Shown one piece after another: positions 40,735-49,935 of a DNA stretch of 64,000 nucleotides. The notes beneath the pieces were generated by a model, which did no database searches, had not been told where the DNA came from, and saw nothing but the letters and a program-made list of their open reading frames with translations. Source of the DNA: Modestobacter roseus (GTDB lineage: Bacteria > Actinomycetota > Actinomycetes > Mycobacteriales > Geodermatophilaceae); contig NZ_VLKF01000001.1 of assembly GCF_007994135.1 (NCBI RefSeq), forward strand, positions 2,232,001-2,296,000, in the 5' to 3' direction. A program made the position numbers and the translations under genes. Within the stretch, counting starts at the first letter, position 1. Each line of letters starts with the position of its first letter.

Positions 40735-42167
40735 CCCTTCCCGAGCTGCACACCGACCTGTTCATCGACGGGCAGTGGCGACCCGGCTCCGACGGCCGCC
40801 GGTTCGACGTCGTCGACCCGGCCGACTCCTCGGTGGTCGCGTCGTTCGCCATCGCCACCGCCGCCGACTGCGCGGCCGCCGTCGACGCCGCGGCCGCCGC
40901 GCAGGAGGGCTGGGCGGCGACCGCGCCACGCGTGCGCAGCGAGCTGCTGCGGGCGGCCTACGAGGTGCTCACCGCGGAGCGCGAGTCCTTCGCCGAACTG
41001 ATGGTGCGGGAGAACGGCAAGTCCTGGGCCGACGCGATCGGCGAGGCCGGCTACGCCACGGAGTTCTTCCGCTGGTTCGCCGAGGAGGCGGTGCGGGTGC
41101 CCGGCGAGTACCGCCTCTCCCCCGCTGGTGACAAGCGGATCGTCGTCGACCGGCAGCCGATCGGGGTCTCCCTGCTCGTCACCCCGTGGAACTTCCCAGC
41201 CGCGATGGCCACCCGCAAGCTCGCACCCGCGCTGGCCGCCGGCTGCACCACGATCCTCAAGCCGGCCCGGGAGACCCCGCTGACCGCGGCCTACGTCGTC
41301 GACGTGCTGCACCGGGTCGGGGTGCCGCGCGGGGTGGTGAACCTGGTGACGCCGGTGCCCACCGGCCCACTGGTCAAGGAGATGCTCGACCGGCCTGAGG
41401 TGCGGAAGCTGTCGTTCACCGGGTCGACCGAGGTCGGCCGGGACCTGCTGCACGCCTGCGCCGACACGGTGGTGAGCGCGTCGATGGAGCTGGGCGGCAA
41501 CGCGCCGCTGCTGGTGCTGCCCGGCGCGGACCTGGAGTCGGCGGTGGAGGGCGCGCTGCTGGCCAAGATGCGCAACGGCGGGTCGGCGTGCACCGCCGCC
41601 AACCGGTTCTACGTGCACTCCTCGGTGCACGACGAGTTCGTCGCGCGGATGGACGCCGCGCTGTCGAAGGTCGCCGTCGGCCCGGGGCTGGACCGGGCCA
41701 ACGACCTCGGGGCGCTGGTGTCCGTCGCCGAGCGCGACAAGGTCGCCGGTCTGGTCGACGGTGCGGTGGCCGACGGCGCGACCGTGGTCCGCGGCGGCTC
41801 GTCGTCGGCCGAGGGCGCCTTCTACGACGCGACGCTGCTGACCGGGGTCCGGCACGGCTCGGCCATCTCGACCACCGAGATCTTCGGCCCGGTGACCGCG
41901 GTGGTCCGGTTCGACGACGTCGACGACGCGGTGCGGATGGCCAACGACACCGTCTACGGGCTGATGGCCTACGTGTTCGGCGAGGAGCGGGAGGCGATGG
42001 CCGTCGCCCGCAGGCTGGAGGCCGGGATGGTCGCGGTCAACCGTGGCGTCGTCAGCGACCCGGCCGCCCCGTTCGGCGGGGTGAAGCAGAGCGGGCTGGG
42101 CCGGGAGGGCGGCTCCGAGGGGATCCTGGAGTTCCTCGAGGAGAAGTACATCGCGCTGACCGCCTGA
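40731..42167 (+). CDS. NAD(P)-dependent aldehyde dehydrogenase (succinate-semialdehyde type)
   Basis: This encodes 478 residues from GTG 40731. Motifs: TPWNFPAAMATRKLAPALAAG, FTGSTEVGRDLL, MELGGNAPLLVL (general-base Glu), NGGSACTAANRFYV (nucleophile Cys) and EIFGPVTAVVRF. It oxidises an aldehyde to an acid, presumably the aldehyde released by the aldolase or made by the Fe-ADH. It is the last gene of the operon. Confidence 0.93.
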   Translation: MTLPELHTDLFIDGQWRPGSDGRRFDVVDPADSSVVASFAIATAADCAAAVDAAAAAQEGWAATAPRVRSELLRAAYEVLTAERESFAELMVRENGKSWADAIGEAGYATEFFRWFAEEAVRVPGEYRLSPAGDKRIVVDRQPIGVSLLVTPWNFPAAMATRKLAPALAAGCTTILKPARETPLTAAYVVDVLHRVGVPRGVVNLVTPVPTGPLVKEMLDRPEVRKLSFTGSTEVGRDLLHACADTVVSASMELGGNAPLLVLPGADLESAVEGALLAKMRNGGSACTAANRFYVHSSVHDEFVARMDAALSKVAVGPGLDRANDLGALVSVAERDKVAGLVDGAVADGATVVRGGSSSAEGAFYDATLLTGVRHGSAISTTEIFGPVTAVVRFDDVDDAVRMANDTVYGLMAYVFGEEREAMAVARRLEAGMVAVNRGVVSDPAAPFGGVKQSGLGREGGSEGILEFLEEKYIALTA

Positions 42168-42341
42168 CGGCGGTTCGGGTCGGGGCGGCCGACCCGGTGG
42201 CAGGAGGACACCTCCCTCCGAGGAGCGACTGGGCCGGGCGCGACGCGCACTCGTCGGTTATCGTCGTGAGGTTCCTGAAACACGTGTGTAACTACCTGCT
42301 GGCACAGCAAGGCGGCACGCCCGATCCCGCCAGCAGAGGTC

Positions 42342-43592
42342 ATGTTCCACACCCGATCGTCCGGCAACGAGCTGATCAAGCAGGCCGGCTTCTCCTACTT
42401 CCCGCTCGCCTTCGTCGCGCGCCTGCCGTACGCGATGATCACCGTCGGCGTGCTCACCCTCGTCGTCGCCGAGCGCGGCTCGGTCACCCTCGGCGGGCTC
42501 AACTCCGCCGCCGCCGGCCTCGGGACGGCGCTCGTCGGGCCGCTGCTCGGCGCGGCCGCCGACCGGTTCGGCCAGCGCCGGGTGCTCGTCCCGGTCGGGC
42601 TGGTCAACGCCTCCCTGCTCGCGGCCTTCCCGTTCGTCGTCGCCGGCAGCACGCCCGACCTGCTGCTGCTCGCCCTGTCGGTGCTGATCGGCGCCTCCGC
42701 GCCGCAGATCGCGCCGATGTCGCGCACCCGCCTGGTCGCGATCATCCGCCGGGTGATCGCGCCGCACCGGCGCGAGAAGGTGCTCAACTCGACGATGGCC
42801 TACGAGTCCGCGGCCGACGAGATGGTCTTCATCGTCGGCCCGTTCCTGGTCGGGCTGCTGGCCACCGCCGTCGCTCCGTGGCTGGCGATCGCCGGGGCCT
42901 CGGCGCTGACGTTCGTCTTCGTCACCCGGTTCGCGCTGCACCCCACCGGCCGGCTCCACCCCGGCAGCGCCGACTCGCCGCAGGTGCAGGCGCCGGCCCG
43001 GGAGCTGGCCCGCTTCTCGCTGCTCACCGTGGTCGCCGGCACGCTCGGCATCGGCTTCTTCTTCGGCGCCACGCTCACCTCGCTCACCGGCTTCCTCGCC
43101 GACGACGGCGCGGGCGACCGGGCCGGGCTGCTCTACGGCGTCATGGGCATCGGGTCGGCCGCGCTGGCCCTGGGTTCGGCGGCGTTCCCGGCGCGGTTCA
43201 GCCAGCGGGCGCGGTGGCTGGTCTTCGGCTCGCTGCTGCTCGCCGCCGCGATCGCCTACGCCGGCGCGCGCTCGGTCCCGGTGCTGATCGCGGCGCTGGC
43301 GGTGCTCGGCTGCGGCATCGGCCCGACGCTGGTCAGCCAGTACAGCCTCGCCGCGCGGTTCAGCCCGACGGGCCGCTCGGCGACCACGATGACGATGCTC
43401 GGCTCCGCCGTGGTCGTCGGCCAGGCGGTCGCGTCGGCGGTCACCGGCATCGTCGTCGACCAGCTGGGCGCCGAGGCCGGCCTGCTGCTGCCGGCCGTCG
43501 CCGCGGCCGTCGTGGTGGCCGCCGGGGTGGCGCACGCGGCGACCACCCGGCCGTTCGAGGTCGAGCGGGAGCGGGAGCTGGTCCCCGCCTGA
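42342..43592 (+). CDS. MFS transporter
   Basis: This encodes 416 residues from ATG 42342. Twelve hydrophobic segments are seen with an MFS cytoplasmic loop (GAAADRFGQRRVLVPVGLVNA) after helix 2. There is no tight link to the operon before it (174-bp gap), so it may be independent or an exporter for pathway products. Cargo unknown. Confidence 0.88.
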   Translation: MFHTRSSGNELIKQAGFSYFPLAFVARLPYAMITVGVLTLVVAERGSVTLGGLNSAAAGLGTALVGPLLGAAADRFGQRRVLVPVGLVNASLLAAFPFVVAGSTPDLLLLALSVLIGASAPQIAPMSRTRLVAIIRRVIAPHRREKVLNSTMAYESAADEMVFIVGPFLVGLLATAVAPWLAIAGASALTFVFVTRFALHPTGRLHPGSADSPQVQAPARELARFSLLTVVAGTLGIGFFFGATLTSLTGFLADDGAGDRAGLLYGVMGIGSAALALGSAAFPARFSQRARWLVFGSLLLAAAIAYAGARSVPVLIAALAVLGCGIGPTLVSQYSLAARFSPTGRSATTMTMLGSAVVVGQAVASAVTGIVVDQLGAEAGLLLPAVAAAVVVAAGVAHAATTRPFEVERERELVPA

Positions 43593-43604
43593 ATCGGGGC
43601 CGCG

Positions 43605-43622
43605 ATCAGGGTCATCCCTGAT
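43605..43622. promoter_or_regulatory. Inverted repeat between MFS and oxidoreductase genes
   Basis: ATCAGGG-TCAT-CCCTGAT, 7-bp perfect arms, 13 bp after the MFS stop and 75 bp before the next ATG. It could be an operator or a weak hairpin; no T-run follows. Confidence 0.4.
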
Positions 43623-43697
43623 GAGGACGGGGCCTCGCAGCCCTAGCGTCCGCTGCGCCGGGACGGCCCCGGGCCCAGCGCAGCGAGAGGCGCCGCC

Positions 43698-44681
43698 ATG
43701 CAGGCGATCACCCAGGACACCTACGGATCCACCGACACCCTCACGCTCCGGGACGTCGACGCCCCCGTCCCCGGCGCCGGGCAGGTGCTGGTCCGGGTCC
43801 GCGCGGCCTCGGTCAACGCGGCCGACTGGCACGTCATGCGCGGTGACCCGCGGATCGCCCGGCTCGCGCTCGGGCTCCGCCGGCCGAAGGCCCGCATCCG
43901 CGGTCGCGACGTGGCCGGGGTCGTGGCGGCCGTCGGTGCGGGTGTCACGCACGTCCAGCCCGGCGACGAGGTGTACGGCGAGGCCGGCGCCGCGGACGGC
44001 GCGTTCGCCGAGTTCGCCTGCCTGCCCGCCGGTCAGGTCGCGCCGAAGCCGGCCGGGTCGACCTTCGAGCAGGCGGCGGCCATGCCGCTGGCAGGGTGCA
44101 CCGCCCTGGAGGGGCTCCGCGACCACGCACGCCTGACGGCCGGCCAGCGGGTCCTGGTCAACGGTGCTGCGGGCGGGGTGGGCACCTTCGCCGTGCAGAT
44201 CGCCCGCGCCCTCGGCGCCGAGGTGACCGGCGTGTGCAGCACCCGGAACGTCGAGCTGGTGCGCTCCCTCGGCGCGGACGTCGTCGACTACACGGTGGAG
44301 GACGTCACCGCGCGGACGGACCGCTACGACGTCGTCTTCGACCTGGTCGGGAACCGGCGGTTGCGTGAGCTCCGCGGCCTGCTCACCGACGGCGGGACGC
44401 TGCTGCTGGCCGGTGGCGGGGTGTGGGACGGCGGCAGCCTGCTGGGTCCCATCCGGCTGCTCGTGACCGGCGCGGTCGTCGGGCGGCTCCTGCGCCAGCG
44501 CATCGTCACCTTCACCGCGACCCCGACCACCGAGCGGCTGACCGCGCTGGCCGAGCTGTTCGGGTCGGGTGCGGTCACCCCGGTGGTCGACCGCACCTAC
44601 CCACTGGCCCAGGTCCCCGAGGCGATCCGGCACGTCGAGACCGGCCATGCCCGCGCCAAGACCGTCGTCGTCGTGCCCTGA
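43698..44681 (+). CDS. MDR-family quinone oxidoreductase-like NAD(P)-dependent enzyme
   Basis: This encodes 327 residues from ATG 43698, behind GAGAGG. A GroES-like N-terminal half (VLVRVRAASVNAADWHVMRGDP) precedes a Rossmann half with NGAAGGVGTFAVQIARALGAEV. No structural zinc Cys cluster is present, so this is the zinc-free quinone-reductase branch. It reduces enones or quinones with NADPH. Monocistronic; the physiological substrate is unknown. Confidence 0.88.
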   Translation: MQAITQDTYGSTDTLTLRDVDAPVPGAGQVLVRVRAASVNAADWHVMRGDPRIARLALGLRRPKARIRGRDVAGVVAAVGAGVTHVQPGDEVYGEAGAADGAFAEFACLPAGQVAPKPAGSTFEQAAAMPLAGCTALEGLRDHARLTAGQRVLVNGAAGGVGTFAVQIARALGAEVTGVCSTRNVELVRSLGADVVDYTVEDVTARTDRYDVVFDLVGNRRLRELRGLLTDGGTLLLAGGGVWDGGSLLGPIRLLVTGAVVGRLLRQRIVTFTATPTTERLTALAELFGSGAVTPVVDRTYPLAQVPEAIRHVETGHARAKTVVVVP

Positions 44682-44724
44682 CCCTCCCCGGGTGGGCGCC
44701 CCACCGGCGCTGTCCGGGCCGGGC

Positions 44725-45201
44725 TCAGGCGCGCGTGGCGCCGCCGCCCGAGGGGGTGCGGTCGTCGTGCGCGACCGGCTGGACGACGTCCGGCTGCTGG
44801 ACGGCGTCCGGCTCCGGCTGGTCGTCGTGGTCGTCGTGGTCGTCGGCGAGGTCCTGCTCGGACAGCCCCGGCGCCAGCTTCTGGGCCCGGGCGCGCAGCT
44901 CCTGGGCGGCCGACCGGTCCTCGTTGGCCCGGCCGGCGTGCTCCAGCGCCTCCCGCTCGGCCAGCGCCAGCCGCTCCTCGGCCTCGGCGCGCTCCCGGCG
45001 GGTGCGGGCCATCTGCTCGTCGGCCAGCGCCTGCTCCTGGTCGGCGCGGGCCTGGCGGACCTGCGCCTCGCGCAGCGCCTCCCGCGCCTGGTCGGCCTTG
45101 CGGGCCCTGGCCGCGGTGCCGCGGCGGGCCAGCACGACGGCGATGGCTGCCAGCAGCAGGACCGCTGCGATCACGATGACGACGATGGCCCAGGTCGGCA
45201 T
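44725..45201 (-). CDS. Single-span membrane protein with long coiled coil
   Basis: This encodes 158 residues. One membrane helix at the N-terminus (residues 3-23, WAIVVIVIAAVLLLAAIAVVL) is followed by charged Ala/Glu/Arg heptads (about 30-115) predicting a cytoplasmic coiled coil. An acidic tail with DDHDDHDDQ could bind cations. Family not recognised. Confidence 0.7.
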   Translation of the reverse strand: MPTWAIVVIVIAAVLLLAAIAVVLARRGTAARARKADQAREALREAQVRQARADQEQALADEQMARTRRERAEAEERLALAEREALEHAGRANEDRSAAQELRARAQKLAPGLSEQDLADDHDDHDDQPEPDAVQQPDVVQPVAHDDRTPSGGGATRA

Positions 45202-45270
45202 GGCCGCTCTCCTCTGTCTCAGGGGCCGGGGACCTGCCCCGCGCCGCCCACCGGGAAACGGCGCACCGGG

Positions 45271-45663
45271 TCAGGCCGGCGTGCGCAGCGGGGCCGAGCG
45301 CAGCACCCGCCGGCGGTGCTCCTGGACGACGACCAGCGACCCGCCCCGCGCCGTCCCGCTGAGCGCCTCGAACACGGCCGGGTCCAGCAGCGCCGTCTCG
45401 GTGCGCCCGCGCACCCCGGTCTGCGTCTCCGCCCGGGCCACCTGTGCCTCCAGCGCCGCCCGGGCGAGGTCGCGCTCGACGTCGTCCGCCCGCGGGTGCA
45501 CGACGCGGCAGGCCAGCACGCTGCCCTCCTGCCGGGCCGCGTCCCGCAGGGCGCGGACCAGCTCCGCGGCTCCCCCGGTCACCCCGTCGAGCACGACGAG
45601 GAGGCGGGCGCGCTCGCGACGGGAGACCCGGCTGCCGACCACCTCTGCTGACGTCATGCGCAT
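45271..45663 (-). CDS. Hypothetical protein, USP-like alpha/beta pattern
   Basis: The start is uncertain (ATG 45663, 45657 or 45744). The body reads ARLLVVLDGVTGGAAELVRALRDAARQEGSVLACRVVHP...SGTARGGSLVVVQEHRRRVL, alternating strands and helices that resemble a universal-stress-protein half, but I cannot confirm the family. It follows 69 bp upstream of the membrane coiled-coil gene on the same strand. Confidence 0.5.
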   Translation of the reverse strand: MRMTSAEVVGSRVSRRERARLLVVLDGVTGGAAELVRALRDAARQEGSVLACRVVHPRADDVERDLARAALEAQVARAETQTGVRGRTETALLDPAVFEALSGTARGGSLVVVQEHRRRVLRSAPLRTPA

Positions 45664-45905
45664 GATCGTGAGCGCGCCGACACGCCGGCGGTAAGGGGCC
45701 AGCGTCGTTCCGAGACCGCCACGCACCTGTGAGAGCGCGGACATCGACGCACCGTGTGCGACCGGTCACAGCAAGACCGGCATCCGCACAGCGCGCACGG
45801 GAGCCGCGTGCGGAAGAGTTGACCGGCTCCCCCGGCGGCCGTAACCGGCCCGGAGCACCGGCGCGGTGTGCTCGGCGCACTCACCGCAGCACCGAGAGGA
45901 ACGCC

Positions 45906-47126
45906 ATGCCGGACCTGTTCTCGCCCTTCAGCCTCAAGGGCGTCACCCTGCGCAACCGCATCGCGATGTCGCCGATGACGATGTACGGCTCCGTCGACGG
46001 CCACATGGACGACTACCACGTGATGTACCTCGGCGCCCGCGCCGCGGGCGGCTTCGGACTGGTGTTCCCGGAGCAGATCGCCATCACCCCCGACGGCCGG
46101 ACGACGACCTCCTGCGCCGGCATCTGGGACGACGACCAGATCGCCGGCCACGCCCGGGTGACGGCGATGATCAAGCGCTTCGGCGCCGTCCCGGGGATCC
46201 AGCTGGGGCACACCGGGCGCAAGGGCAGCGAGGTGCCGCCACACCAGGAGACCAACGCGCAGGGCAGCTGGAAGGCGCTCCCGCCGGACCACCCGCACGG
46301 CTGGCAGACCGTGGGCCCCTCCGCCATCCCGGCCGGTGGCGACCACTCCTACCCGGTGCACGAGCTGACCGTGGAGGAGATCAAGGCGCTGCACCGCAGC
46401 TACGCCGACGCCGCCCGCCGCGCCCTGGACGCCGGCTACGAGTGGCTGGAGATGCACTTCGCGCACGGCTATCTCGCCGCCAGCTTCTTCTCCCCGCTGG
46501 CCAACCAGCGCACCGACGCCTACGGCGGCAGCAACCGCAACCGCGCCCGGTTCCTGCTCGAGGCGCTGGACGCCGTCCGGGAGGTCTGGCCCGAGCGGCT
46601 GCCGCTGACCATGCGACTGGGCTCGGACGACTTCCACCCCGACGGCGTCCAGTTCACCGACTCCCTCGAGGCGATCGGCTGGATGACCGAGCACGGGCTG
46701 GACCTCGCCGACCTGAGCATGGGCGGCAACACCGACGACATGGTCGACCCGCACTTCTTCAACGAGCCGGCCGGCTTCGTCCCGCGGGCGACCCGGGTGC
46801 GCCGGGAGATCGGCATCCCGGTGGCCACCAGCTGGAACCTCGGGGTGCCGCAGACCGCCGACACCGTCATCCGCCAGGAGCTGATCGACGTCGCGATGAT
46901 CGGCCGACCCGCGCTGGCCAACCCGCACTGGCCGGTGTGGGCCGCCCGCGAGCTCGGCCACCCGGCGCCGTTCGAGCTGGTGCCCGCCGACTGGCGCTGG
47001 TGGCTGTCGAACTTCCGCGGCCACGCCCCGAGCATCGGGCTGCCGCCGACCCCGGCCGAGGTGCGCGCCGCCGCGGCGGCCGACGTCCCGGTCGCCGAGT
47101 TCGGCGAGGTGCCGGTCAACGCCTGA
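45906..47126 (+). CDS. Old yellow enzyme family NADH:flavin oxidoreductase
   Basis: This encodes 406 residues from ATG 45906, behind GAGAGG. FMN barrel motifs: LFSPFSLKGVTLRNRIAMSPMTMYGS, GIQLGHTGRKGS, WLEMHFAHGYLAASFFSPLANQRTDAYGGSNRNRARFLLE (H-x-A-H variant) and DVAMIGRPALANP. It reduces activated C=C bonds using NAD(P)H. Single gene with its own leader. Confidence 0.93.
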   Translation: MPDLFSPFSLKGVTLRNRIAMSPMTMYGSVDGHMDDYHVMYLGARAAGGFGLVFPEQIAITPDGRTTTSCAGIWDDDQIAGHARVTAMIKRFGAVPGIQLGHTGRKGSEVPPHQETNAQGSWKALPPDHPHGWQTVGPSAIPAGGDHSYPVHELTVEEIKALHRSYADAARRALDAGYEWLEMHFAHGYLAASFFSPLANQRTDAYGGSNRNRARFLLEALDAVREVWPERLPLTMRLGSDDFHPDGVQFTDSLEAIGWMTEHGLDLADLSMGGNTDDMVDPHFFNEPAGFVPRATRVRREIGIPVATSWNLGVPQTADTVIRQELIDVAMIGRPALANPHWPVWAARELGHPAPFELVPADWRWWLSNFRGHAPSIGLPPTPAEVRAAAAADVPVAEFGEVPVNA

Positions 47127-47144
47127 CCGCCGCGCCGGGGGGCG

Positions 47145-47711
47145 GTGGCTCGATGCCGCCACCCTCCGGACCGGGCGAGCACGCCGGATCCCGCACCGCA
47201 CCACCGCGATCTGGGACAGTCGAGCGGGCAGGGACCGCCGCACGCGGCGACCCGACACCCCCGCCGCCGCACGGACAGGAACCCGGTCATCGCTCTCCCC
47301 GGAACGTCGCGGGCACTGCTCGCGCTCGCCGCTGTCCTCCTGCTGACCGGCTGCTCCGGCTCGGATGACGCCGGAGCAGCCGCACCCGCGGCCGGAGTCA
47401 CCGTCGTCGAGCCCAGCACGGCCCTGGAGGAGATCGGCGTCGCCGGCAACACGGTCATCGACGTCCGCACCCCCGCCGAGCACGCCGACGGGCACCTCGT
47501 CGGCGCGCGGAACATCGACGTCAGCGCGGACACCTTCCCCGACCAGGTCTCCCAGCTGGACCGGGACGCCACCTATGTCGTCTACTGCCGCACCGGCGCC
47601 CGCTCCGCCGAGGCCGCCGCGCGGATGGCCGACCTCGGGTTCACCGACATCCGCGACGCCGGCGCCCTGTCCGACCTCGTGGCCGCGGGCGGGGCCACCG
47701 AGACCGGCTGA
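47145..47711 (+). CDS. Secreted rhodanese-domain lipoprotein
   Basis: The convincing part starts near 47289: ALPGTSRALLALAAVLLLTGCSG is a lipoprotein signal, followed by a rhodanese domain (VIDVRTPAEHADGHLVGARNID, YVVYCRTGARSAEAAARMADLGF) with active Cys in C-R-T-G-A-R-S. The only standard in-frame start is GTG 47145, which adds about 48 Arg/Pro-rich residues that look non-coding. The expected start site carries GTC-ATC after ACAGGA, so the true start codon may be mutated or non-canonical. It transfers sulfur or detoxifies cyanide outside the membrane. Confidence 0.65.
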   Translation: MARCRHPPDRASTPDPAPHHRDLGQSSGQGPPHAATRHPRRRTDRNPVIALPGTSRALLALAAVLLLTGCSGSDDAGAAAPAAGVTVVEPSTALEEIGVAGNTVIDVRTPAEHADGHLVGARNIDVSADTFPDQVSQLDRDATYVVYCRTGARSAEAAARMADLGFTDIRDAGALSDLVAAGGATETG

Positions 47712-47812
47712 CCCCAGGCGGCGTTGCGGGAGACCGCCGGGGCCGTGCACGAGCGGCCTGACGTGCCGCAGTCAGCGTCGCTGACCGGCTGCCGCACCGC
47801 GGAGAGCGGCCC

Positions 47813-48247
47813 TCAGTCCGCGGCGACGTGGGTGAGCGCTTCGCGGAGGACGGCGAGCTGGGTGGGGGTCATCCGGTCGATGAACAGCTCGCGGACCAGC
47901 GCGATGTGGGCGGGCAGCGCCCGCGCCAGCAGCTCCGCGCCGTCCGCGGTGAGCCGGAGCCGGACGGCGCGGTCGTCGTCCAGGTCAGCCGTCCGGTTGA
48001 CCAGCCCACGGCTCTCCAGCTGCCCCGCCTGGTAGGTCAGTCCGCTCTTGGTCACCACCAGCCGGTGGGCCAGGTCGGACATGCCGATCCCGTCCGGGCT
48101 CTCGCCGAGCTGGGCGAGGACCGAGAACTGCACCTCGGTGAGCCCGAGGTCGCGCAGGTGCCCGGTCACGGCCCGCTGCAGCCGGTCACCGGCGCGGCGG
48201 AGCGCGAAGTAGGCCGCCAGCTCGCCGGCGCTCAGCTCGGTGGACAC
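47813..48247 (-). CDS. MarR-family repressor
   Basis: This encodes 144 residues from GTG 48247. The winged HTH (LTEVQFSVLAQLGESPDGIGMSDLAHRLVVTKSGLTYQAGQLESRGLVNRTADLDDDRAVRLRLTADG) is complete. Divergent from the NADP-binding oxidoreductase gene. Two TTCAAnTTCGAA sites stand between the two starts, so it likely represses both. Confidence 0.92.
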   Translation of the reverse strand: MSTELSAGELAAYFALRRAGDRLQRAVTGHLRDLGLTEVQFSVLAQLGESPDGIGMSDLAHRLVVTKSGLTYQAGQLESRGLVNRTADLDDDRAVRLRLTADGAELLARALPAHIALVRELFIDRMTPTQLAVLREALTHVAAD

Positions 48248-48262
48248 ACGCCCTCCTGGTTG

Positions 48263-48307
48263 TTCAAATTCGAATTATCTGTTACGGTCGGCTCGTTCAA
48301 GTTCGAA
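48263..48307. promoter_or_regulatory. Paired operators of the MarR regulator
   Basis: TTCAAATTCGAA (48263-48274) and TTCAAGTTCGAA (48296-48307), same orientation, start-to-start 33 bp (three helical turns), in a markedly AT-rich intergenic stretch that should contain both promoters. Confidence 0.65.
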
Positions 48308-48342
48308 CAATATCAGCGGACCACCCGAGACAGGAGCACGTC

Positions 48343-48951
48343 ATGGACATCACCGTCCTCGGCACCGGCCAGATGGCCCAGGTCCTCGGCGCAGGCCTCC
48401 TGCGCGCGGGCCACGACGTCGTCTTCGGCTCCCGCGATCCCGGCCGGGCCCGCGACCTGCCCGCCCCGGTGCTCGGCCACGCCGAGGCGATCGCGCGGGC
48501 GGACGTCGTCCTCAGCGCCCTGGCCGCGGCCCACTCGCTGGAGACCCTCACCCCGCTGCGCGATGCGCTCGGCACGCGGGTGCTGATCGACATCGGCAAC
48601 GCCGTCGACGAGCGGATGGAGCTGATCTACACCGACTCCAGCCTCGGCGAGCGCCTGCAGCGGGCACTGCCGGAGGTGCGCGTGGTCAAGACGCTGAACA
48701 CCGTCGGCGGCCCGATCGGGGCCGACCCCGCACTCCTCCCCGAGCCGACGAACGTCTTCCTCTCCGGGGACGACGCCGCCGCGAAGGCCACCGTCGCCGG
48801 GATCCTGGCCGACCTCGGCTGGGCCACGGAGCAGCAGATCGACCTCGGGGGGATCGCCACGGCCCGGGCCGTGGAGCACTGGTTCCTGCTCTTCGCCGCC
48901 CTGATGGGCGCCCTGCGCGACCCCGGTTTCAACCTCTCCATCGTCCGCTGA
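48343..48951 (+). CDS. NADP(H)-binding F420-dependent-oxidoreductase-like protein
   Basis: This encodes 202 residues. The N-terminal Rossmann site MDITVLGTGQMAQVLGAGLLRAGHDVVFGSRDP matches the NADPH:F420 oxidoreductase-like family. VVKTLNTVG and the helical C-terminus VEHWFLLFAALMGALRDPGFNLSIVR are also family-typical. It is induced presumably when the MarR protein releases its sites. An alpha/beta hydrolase gene follows after 26 bp and is probably co-transcribed. Confidence 0.85.
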   Translation: MDITVLGTGQMAQVLGAGLLRAGHDVVFGSRDPGRARDLPAPVLGHAEAIARADVVLSALAAAHSLETLTPLRDALGTRVLIDIGNAVDERMELIYTDSSLGERLQRALPEVRVVKTLNTVGGPIGADPALLPEPTNVFLSGDDAAAKATVAGILADLGWATEQQIDLGGIATARAVEHWFLLFAALMGALRDPGFNLSIVR

Positions 48952-48977
48952 ACCCGACCCGCCACGAGAGGACCGAC

Positions 48978-49871
48978 ATGTCCCAGCAGCAGCGCGACAC
49001 GATCGACCAGGTGCTCCGGCACAGCGGGCTCGACCTCGGCGGCGAGGTGGCCGAACAGCGGCGCCGCTACCGCGAGATGATGTCCGCGATCCCCCTGCCC
49101 GGCGACGTCCGGACCGAGGACGCCGCCCTGGGCGGCGTGCCCGTCGTCGTGGTCACCGTCGACGACGTCCCGGCGACCAGCACGATCCTGTACTTCCACG
49201 GCGGCGCGTACGCGATCGGGGCCGCCGCCCTGTCCGTGGGGCTGGCGTCAGGGGTGGCCCGGGCGGCCGGGGCCCGGACAGTCTCGGTGGAGTACTCCCT
49301 CGCCCCCGAGGCGCCCCACCCGGCAGCCACCGACGACGCGGTCGCGGCCTACCGGGGACTGCTCGAGGACGGCGTGCCGGCCGGCGCCGTCGTCCTGGCC
49401 GGGGAGTCCGCCGGCGGCGGCCTCGCCTTGGCCGCCGCGGTGGCGATCCGGGCAGCCGGACTGCCCGCCCCGGCGGCGGTGTACCTCGTCTCCCCCTGGG
49501 TCGACCTGACCCTGAGCGGGGAGAGCATCGTCACCAAGGCCCCCGTCGACCCCTCCGTCGACCCTGCCGGGCTGGGCCGGCGGGCGCTGGACTACGGCGG
49601 CGGTCACGACCTCGGCGACGGGCGGCTCAGCCCGCTCTTCGCCGACCTCACCGGCCTGCCACCACTGCTGCTCCAGGTGGGTGGCAACGAGGTGCTGCTC
49701 GACGACTCCACCCGGCTCGCCGCGAGAGCCGCCGCCGCCGGGGTCCAGGTGACCCTGCAGGTCACCCCCGGCGTGCCACACGTCTTCGTCGGGTTCGCGG
49801 GGATGCTGGACGAGGCCGACCGGGCGCTGGCCGAGGCCGGGCGGTTCCTCGCCACCCACCTGGCCGGCTGA
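48978..49871 (+). CDS. Alpha/beta hydrolase (HSL-type esterase)
   Basis: This encodes 297 residues from ATG 48978, after GAGAGGA. Oxyanion motif YFHGGAY, nucleophile elbow GESAGG (Ser), Asp around LLQVGGNEVLLDDS and His in GVPHVFVGF. It hydrolyses short-chain esters. Second gene of the MarR-controlled unit. Confidence 0.9.
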   Translation: MSQQQRDTIDQVLRHSGLDLGGEVAEQRRRYREMMSAIPLPGDVRTEDAALGGVPVVVVTVDDVPATSTILYFHGGAYAIGAAALSVGLASGVARAAGARTVSVEYSLAPEAPHPAATDDAVAAYRGLLEDGVPAGAVVLAGESAGGGLALAAAVAIRAAGLPAPAAVYLVSPWVDLTLSGESIVTKAPVDPSVDPAGLGRRALDYGGGHDLGDGRLSPLFADLTGLPPLLLQVGGNEVLLDDSTRLAARAAAAGVQVTLQVTPGVPHVFVGFAGMLDEADRALAEAGRFLATHLAG

Positions 49872-49935
49872 GCACCGGGGCGGACCGCCGGCCCCGTCCG
49901 CATCCGGGGCGGGCGAGCGCCGCGGAGCCAGGTCG

